This document shows positions 58,661 through 64,000 of a DNA stretch of 64,000 nucleotides, piece after piece. The position numbers and the translations under genes are program-made. Location: contig CAVSUY010000009.1 of assembly GCA_963731035.1 (NCBI GenBank), positions 219,819-283,818 on the forward strand. The letters are read 5' to 3'. The notes under the pieces are model-generated. The model was not told where the DNA came from. It did no database searches and worked only from the letters and a program-made list of their open reading frames with translations. Every line of letters starts with the position of its first letter. Within the stretch, counting starts at the first letter, position 1. The DNA comes from JAANXG01 sp963731035 (lineage in GTDB: Bacteria > Pseudomonadota > Gammaproteobacteria > Arenicellales > JAANXG01).

Positions 58661-60185
58661 TCAAGATCCGTCTTGCTGAGCCGCCGGCGGGGGCGCTCGG
58701 GCGGGGTGCGTGGATGTTATGTTGGGATCGGTCCGTTGCTCGAGGTGATCCAGGATTCGCTTCACAATCGCCGGGTCCTCGATGCAGGCAATCACCTTGA
58801 CCGTGCCGCCACATTGGTCACAGGTCTCGATGTCGATCTTAAACACCCGTTTGAGGCGCTGCGCCCAGGTCATCGCGGTGCGGCGCTGGGCCGGGGTCTT
58901 GGCCTCGATGGGCTTTCGCTTGCCCCGGTCTGCCGGGGTCACGTGGTGTCGCAGTGTGCTGTTGGGGGCGAAGACCCCGTGGAAGCGGGTGAGATTCACG
59001 CGCGGTTTCGGCACCAGGGCGGCCAGGCGGGCGATGAAGTCCAGCGGCTCGAGGATGATGTGGGTGGTGCCGTCGCGATACGGCGTTTTCAGCGTGGTCG
59101 CTCCTGCGCATCCCTGCGCCCGCGACATTAGTGAATCCTTTCACGTCATATCGAACGTTCCCCTGTGGTGTAAGTGCCAACCAGTCGGTAGCCACGGCCG
59201 GGCGGGCCACATACCGGCATAGACGCTCGAGCTTGCGCCGCTGGTGGGCCCTGGCGGCGACGCCGGCGTGCAGCGAGAAGCCGGCGGTCTTGGCCAATTG
59301 GCTGTTGTCGCGATCTTCTTCCCGGGCTGGGATGGTTTGCAGCGTGAACGCCTTGCGCCCGGCCTGGGGGCCGACGGCGATGCGGTAGGTGACCGAATGG
59401 CCGAGCAGATCGTCGATGGCGGATTCCTCAGGCGCCTCGAGCTGCAGGTAGCTGTTCTCGATGTCCCGCACCAGTAGGCCCTCGCGCTCCAGGTAAGCAC
59501 CCACGCGCTGGCTGATCGTGTGGATCAATTGTTCCAATGCCTGGGGACGCGGGGCCGGCAGGTGGCGAAATACGGGCGTTTCGCGGTCGATGAGATACTC
59601 GCCGTCCAGAAACAGCATATGAAAGTGGATATTCAGATTCAGGGCGCTGCCGAATCGCTGGATCAGGGTTACAGACCCGGTCTTGGCAGTAGCGCGGGTA
59701 CACCCGGCCTGCTGGATGAGATGGGTCTCGATGGCCCGGTAGACGAGGCCGAGCACCCGGCTCATGATCTCGGGCCGGCTCGCGAACAGAAATCGGAGCT
59801 GGAAGGGAAAGCTCAGCACCCACTGGCGCATGGGCAGGTGGGGCAGGACCTCGTCGACCAGCAGCGCGGCGCTTTCGACCATCCGGCGGGCGCCGCAGCT
59901 GGGGCAAAAGCCCCGCCGTTTGCAGCTGAAGGCGACCAACCGCTCAGTGCGGCAATCCTGGCACCGCACCCGCAGGAAGCCGTGCTCCAAAATCCCGCAC
60001 TTGAGGAAATCGTCGAATTCGCGCTGCACGTGTGCCGGCAGCGAGCGGCCCTGGGTGGCTAACAGCTCGAGAAACCGAGGATAGTGTTCCTCGATAAGCT
60101 GGTAGAGCAGCGTCCGCTCTGGACGGCGGCGCTCATAGTCCTTGACCTTTCGTACATCGGCGTTCCTGGCCATCGCTGAAGGCAT
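58661..60185 (-). pseudogene. IS91-family transposase, disrupted by frameshift/insertion
   Basis: The N-terminal 345 residues lie in one frame (60185 down to about 59148): zinc-finger region HGFLRVRCQDCRTERLVAFS, HUH-like NLNIHFHMLFLDGEY, RYVARP near the tyrosine. The C-terminal 140 residues (TLKTPYRDGTTHIILEPLDF onward) continue in another frame to 58661. The join should be NVRY plus one residue plus LKTPYRDG, but 55 nt lie there (59093-59147) instead of 3, so about 52 nt are extra and shift the frame. Probably inactive. Confidence 0.85.
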
Positions 60186-60271
60186 CCAGCCTTGCTCCTT
60201 GACGACATTTTCCTCCGATTCTGTACACTATATCAGCAACTACAAGGGAGGTCTGGCCAACCGAGGCCCTG

Positions 60272-61948
60272 TTGCGGGAACTAGGCATTCTCGATATTCG
60301 AATCAAGCGTGCATTACGAAAGCCCGTGACATATCTTGCTGAGGCGGAAAGTGAAACTATGCTCCAGATCAACGCCTGGGATGGCGTACGGCGTTACACC
60401 AGCGTGCACCCGGTCTATGGTTTCCCCCTGTCTGTAGTCGTTGGATTATCCGCAGACGAACAATTGGCGACCACTCAGCGGAACAGACAAGTCTATCTGT
60501 GGCGGGCGGCAGCCGGCAGCCTGGTTATGCTCCTGATTATCGCGGTGATGGGGCGCATGAGCCATCAGCTTGCCTTGAGCCGCCAGCGCGCTGTCGATGA
60601 ACAAATCGCTCATGCCGCGCGTGTCGAATACCTTGCCTATCACGACAGCCTTACGGAGCTGCCGAATCGCAGCTTGTTCAGCAAGCTGCTAGGCCATAGC
60701 ATCACCCAGGCGCATCGCTACACGCGACAACTGGCGGTGCTGTTTCTCGACCTGGATCATTTCAAAAACATTAACGACACGCTTGGACACGAGGCTGGCG
60801 ACGAGTTACTGCAGGACGTTGCAGCTAGACTCAAGTCCTGTCTGCGTGACAGTGACATCGTGGCGCGACTCGGTGGCGACGAGTTTGTCGTGATGTTGCC
60901 CGAACTAGAGGTGGAAGAATATGTGGCGATCGTGGCGCAGAAAATTCTTGCCGCCGTCGCCCTGCCATTTGTCTTCGGCGATCAGGAATATCGCGTTACG
61001 GCAAGTATCGGTATCAGCACCTACCCGCAAGACGGTCTGGATGAGCAGACGCTGACCAAAAATGCGGATATCGCGATGTACAAGGCGAAGGAGGAAGGCA
61101 AGAACAACTTCCAGTTCTATTCCGAGGCGCTGAACGCCAGCTCACTCGAACGGCTTAACCTGGAGTCGGCTCTGCGACAGGCGCTGGAGTTAAATCAATT
61201 TCAGCTTTACTACCAGACCAAGCGGGATATCCGCAGCGGCCTGATCACCGGTATGGAAGCGTTGCTGCGCTGGCAGCATCCTGACCTGGGTTTGGTGGCG
61301 CCGTTGCGATTTATCCCGCTCGCGGAAGAAACCGGTTTGATCGTGCCTATCGGCAAGTGGGTGCTCAGGACCGCCTGCCTGCAAAACATGGCCTGGCAAA
61401 ATCAGGGGCTGGCGCCTTTGAACATGGCCGTCAATCTGACGGCGCGGCAGCTTTTCGATGAAAGCCTGCTGACGGACCTGACGACAATACTCGTGGAGAC
61501 AGGCATGGACCCTCATCTTCTGGAGCTGGAAATTTCCGAAGGCCTGCTGATGCGTGATGTTGAAAAAACCATGCGGGTACTTCGTGGCATCAAGTCTGTC
61601 GGGGTCCGGATCGCCATCGATGATTTCGGCATTGGCTATTCCTCACTTACCTCGCTCAAACAATTCCCTCTTGATAGCATCAAGATCGATCGTTCCTTCA
61701 TTCATGACATCGCCAGGGTTGCCGAAGACAGGGCATTGACTGAAGCCATTATCGCAATGGGCAAAACGCTGAGCCTGACCGTTGTGGCCCAGGGCGTGGA
61801 GACAAAGGAGCAGGCCGACTTTCTGCGCCAGAATGCCTGCGATGAGTTCCAGGGTTTTTATCTCAATAAGCCTATGCCAGCGGAGCAGATGACCGAGTTT
61901 CTGGCGCAGCCGGATACTGTCGATATCGATTCAACCCCCGCCAGCTGA
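60272..61948 (+). CDS. GGDEF/EAL-domain c-di-GMP enzyme, N-terminally truncated
   Basis: 558 residues from a TTG at 60272. The N-terminal about 65 residues (YTSVHPVYGFPLSVVVGLS) look like the end of a dCACHE/PDC sensor domain, whose first part is missing; IS91 sequence abuts upstream. Then one TM helix (AAAGSLVMLLIIAVMG), a GGDEF domain with intact GGDEF at 201-205, and an EAL domain with EAL at 329-331 and DDFGIGYSSL. It could make or break c-di-GMP. Convergent with the phosphate-binding-like gene. Confidence 0.85.
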   Translation: MRELGILDIRIKRALRKPVTYLAEAESETMLQINAWDGVRRYTSVHPVYGFPLSVVVGLSADEQLATTQRNRQVYLWRAAAGSLVMLLIIAVMGRMSHQLALSRQRAVDEQIAHAARVEYLAYHDSLTELPNRSLFSKLLGHSITQAHRYTRQLAVLFLDLDHFKNINDTLGHEAGDELLQDVAARLKSCLRDSDIVARLGGDEFVVMLPELEVEEYVAIVAQKILAAVALPFVFGDQEYRVTASIGISTYPQDGLDEQTLTKNADIAMYKAKEEGKNNFQFYSEALNASSLERLNLESALRQALELNQFQLYYQTKRDIRSGLITGMEALLRWQHPDLGLVAPLRFIPLAEETGLIVPIGKWVLRTACLQNMAWQNQGLAPLNMAVNLTARQLFDESLLTDLTTILVETGMDPHLLELEISEGLLMRDVEKTMRVLRGIKSVGVRIAIDDFGIGYSSLTSLKQFPLDSIKIDRSFIHDIARVAEDRALTEAIIAMGKTLSLTVVAQGVETKEQADFLRQNACDEFQGFYLNKPMPAEQMTEFLAQPDTVDIDSTPAS

Positions 61949-61983
61949 CAAGGAGATAACCATTACGATATCGTTGAGTTGGA

Positions 61984-62427
61984 TCATTTCGTGATCACGA
62001 CTTTCACGCTGTCATCCACCCGTTTCTGCTCGATGTAGCCGATGGCATCGGGATGTTTGGCAATGAACTTCTTTACCTCGATATCATTCGATACTTCCGG
62101 CGGCGGTTCGCCCCGGCCGGTGAAAATAATCTTCGACCAGAATGCCTTGATCTGAGCGGGAGACTTGCCAGCAAATTTGCGGTAAAACTCCGCGCGCGCG
62201 GCAGAGGTTTCAAGCTGATCGACCGGCACGACTTGGCGGCCATCGGGGAAACGGATCATCCTGCCCAGAAAAATATCTTCTACCTGGTTCCTGCTCAACG
62301 TAGTCACCGGGTTGTTGGCGGCGACTACCGCAACCACCTCGGCTGATGTCCCGGCTGAGCCGAAACTCAGTGACAAGCCGATGATGATAAATCCGATGCG
62401 CTGCATTTTGATCATGAACGGCCCCAT
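61984..62427 (-). CDS. Phosphate ABC transporter substrate-binding-like protein (short)
   Basis: 147 residues with a signal peptide (IGFIIIGLSLSFGSAGTSA). The conserved set NPVTTLSRNQVEDIFLGRMI, FPDGRQVVPVDQLETSAARAEF and FWSKIIFTGRGEPP is the PBP-like 2 family. Only half a typical PstS length, so it probably binds but does not transport. ATGA overlap with the porin gene. Start may be internal (MIKMQR at 62415 or MQR at 62406). Confidence 0.85.
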   Translation of the reverse strand: MGPFMIKMQRIGFIIIGLSLSFGSAGTSAEVVAVVAANNPVTTLSRNQVEDIFLGRMIRFPDGRQVVPVDQLETSAARAEFYRKFAGKSPAQIKAFWSKIIFTGRGEPPPEVSNDIEVKKFIAKHPDAIGYIEQKRVDDSVKVVITK

Positions 62428-63650
62428 CAGAATACGAAATCAATGCTGGCGCTGAACACGTTGACCTTGCCGCCGGTTTGAAAGCCCGACTGCAGGTTGG
62501 TCAACACGCCGGACGAGCCGGTGCCGATATCGGTGTGATCGTATTGCAGCTTGAGTGCGACATTAGGCATGAAATCCCAGCGGCCGCCGATGGACAGGGT
62601 GTTCTGCACCGGTTTCGTTCTCAACAGCGAATTGAGAGCGGCATTGAGGTTCGCTGCGGCGGGGGCAGCCAGGCCCGGATCGGATAGATTGTCCGCCTTC
62701 GCCTCGCCATACGCGATGTAGGGCGTGAACTTCCCAAGCCGATAGCCACCGCTCAGGTACCAGCCGGTTCCTGTGCCGAGGACAGAATGGGTGACTCCGT
62801 GGGCCACCTCAGCCATCATGAACCATTGGCCGGGGTCGTAGCGTGCGCCCATTGTGATGACGGCGGTGGCTTTGTTGTCGATCTCGTATTTGTCTGCAAG
62901 GGCAATGCCTTCCGGCCCAAACTGCCTGAACCCATCGAAAATCGGCTTGAGGCCATCCAGAGTCATTTGGATTGTTTCGTAGCCTATGTGGAACGTGGCG
63001 GCATGGTAGTCACCTGTATAGGACAGACCCCACAAGTGCCTCAATTTGAAAGTGCCGAGCTCGTTTGGTAACGGGTTGTCGCTTTGACCGTAGTGGGCCT
63101 GCAGAATATTCGTGATGTCGCCGACGCGCACCTGATAGCTTGCATCAACACCGTCGCTGGCGGTAGGCGGGAACAGGCGATAGACCTCCAGTGGCGGGCG
63201 CACAAAAGGATAGGTATAAGCCACTTTGCGGGTATCGGAGAGTAAAAAGGTAGGTAGTAAGGTCCGCCCGGCGCGCACACTGAAATCCGGTGTGACCTGA
63301 TACTGGATATTCAACCACTCCACATGGGGCCGGTAGGTGTTGTCGAAATTCTGCTCCGCTATGACCTGCAGGACGGCCGAGAGCTTCGGGGTGATATTGG
63401 CAGTGACCTGCCCGCCGATCAGGCTGTCGACGTCTGCGCTCCAGGTATGGCTGTAGCCGGCACCGTTGGGCTTGAGTATGGAAGAGGTAAAGTCCGCCTG
63501 GTCTTCGCTGGAATGAACCACACCTAAAGTACCGAAGCCGCTGAATGAAAACAGCGGTGCTTTAAGTTCGTCGGCGCTCGCACCGCCTGCAAATAGCGTT
63601 GCTGTAAGCAGGATGATGTGAGTCAGTTTGCGTGTTATGTGTTCAATCAT
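62427..63650 (-). CDS. Porin-like outer-membrane protein
   Basis: 407 residues from the ATG at 63650 (MIEHITRKLTHIILLTATLF). A Sec signal, then alternating strands (FSFSGFGTLGVVHS, GYSHTWSADVDSLIGGQVTA) ending in the outer-membrane signature FSASIDFVF with terminal Phe. Gammaproteobacterial porin-like family. Co-transcribed with the downstream binding protein. It may admit anions such as phosphate, an inference from its partner. Confidence 0.85.
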   Translation of the reverse strand: MIEHITRKLTHIILLTATLFAGGASADELKAPLFSFSGFGTLGVVHSSEDQADFTSSILKPNGAGYSHTWSADVDSLIGGQVTANITPKLSAVLQVIAEQNFDNTYRPHVEWLNIQYQVTPDFSVRAGRTLLPTFLLSDTRKVAYTYPFVRPPLEVYRLFPPTASDGVDASYQVRVGDITNILQAHYGQSDNPLPNELGTFKLRHLWGLSYTGDYHAATFHIGYETIQMTLDGLKPIFDGFRQFGPEGIALADKYEIDNKATAVITMGARYDPGQWFMMAEVAHGVTHSVLGTGTGWYLSGGYRLGKFTPYIAYGEAKADNLSDPGLAAPAAANLNAALNSLLRTKPVQNTLSIGGRWDFMPNVALKLQYDHTDIGTGSSGVLTNLQSGFQTGGKVNVFSASIDFVF

Positions 63651-63896
63651 GCCTGCTCCAGATAAAAATTGAACCGCTAAAACGTTGAATAACAGCGAGA
63701 CGTGATATTGAACTATATTGGTATTAAGAAATTCGCTCTGTCTGCTATCGCACATATAGAATGGGAATTAACTCGCCTTGAGCAGTAACCGCATGTCCGA
63801 ACGTGAATAGTGACGATTACCGTAAAATGACAGGGCCTGCCCAATTCGCATGAACACAAAGCTCATCATTATTTTCATCCTGGGAAATTACTGCAA
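63651..63896. other. Upstream region of the porin gene
   Basis: About 245 nt without a gene. AT-rich near 63700-63760, consistent with a promoter for the porin operon. No known operator is recognised. Confidence 0.4.
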
Positions 63897-64000
63897 ACGG
63901 ATAGGCAGGATAACCGATATCCCTGACGGTCAAAAGGCGCTTGCGGGGTGGGGTGTTGGCGGCAGGTCGGGGGTGTGGGGGACGAATTCGTGCCCGAATG
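63897..64000 (-). repeat. IS91 terminal sequence, copy 2 (cut by window end)
   Basis: The 104 bases are identical to 58452-58555 in the same orientation, so a second copy of the IS91-family element probably begins here and continues beyond the window. The two termini bracket 58556-63896, including the GGDEF/EAL gene and the porin operon. Confidence 0.9.

Larger units (their letters stand above)
58452..60240 (-). mobile_element. IS91-family insertion sequence (transposase broken)
   Basis: Left limit 58452 is set by the 104-nt identity with 63897-64000. The right limit is only approximate. The transposase gene on the minus strand occupies 58661-60185 with about 210 nt between its end and the left terminus, as in IS91-type elements where oriIS lies beyond the gene's 3' end. 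No terminal inverted repeats or target duplication are seen, as expected for rolling-circle transposons. Confidence 0.8.

Overview
The window looks like a GC-rich chromosome segment of a gammaproteobacterium. The evidence is the gene order: ftsY-ftsE-ftsX-rpoH, rsmD-coaD, hemCDXY beside an algZ/algR-type system, and argH-lptM-lysA. No rRNA or tRNA gene was found, so a finer placement is not supported, although the overall gene set would fit Chromatiales or Ectothiorhodospiraceae-like lineages.

Left part (1-31,494) is mostly housekeeping. It holds arginine genes (argD end, argF, argH), sigma-32 with the cell-division/SRP-receptor cluster, a paired M16 peptidase operon, rsmD, coaD, a large dynamin-like GTPase, mutM, a ferredoxin-reductase, a YceI lipoprotein and a membrane glycosyltransferase-like protein. 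These are followed by the haem block hemC-hemD-hemX-hemY and a LytTR regulator with two tandem AlgZ-like kinases. Next come lptM, lysA, a peroxiredoxin-glutaredoxin fusion, a single-haem periplasmic protein, oxyR and aroE. Two regulatory signals stand out: a perfect CIRCE operator before rpoH, and a promoter-plus-terminator unit between argH and the kinases that looks like a stand-alone ~190-nt RNA.

Middle part (31,495-50,611). A 0.7-kb gene-free stretch is packed with inverted repeats. Then follow glutathione reductase, oligopeptidase A, a choline ABC transporter and choline sulfatase (with xthA and a glutaredoxin-like secreted protein between them), a triply frameshifted DUF423 gene, modBC without modA, a run of single-gene metabolic functions (EamA, hydratase, HAD, PhzF), and an ECF41-type sigma factor with an AhpD-like partner. 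The sigma gene and its partner are preceded by the same two-part promoter motif with identical 15-nt spacing.

Right part (50,612-64,000) is accessory. It contains a hemerythrin-like protein, two flavin split-barrel proteins (one fused to GAF and a possible DNA-binding tail), acetyltransferases, small membrane proteins, and tspO flanked by integron attC-like sites. Next is an IS91-family element whose transposase is broken by about 52 extra bases. A c-di-GMP enzyme with a clipped N-terminus, a phosphate-binding-like protein and a porin follow, and at the right edge the same IS91 terminus starts again. The segment between the two IS termini is therefore a candidate IS91-flanked island.

All functional calls rest on reading motifs and gene context by eye; no database search was run.
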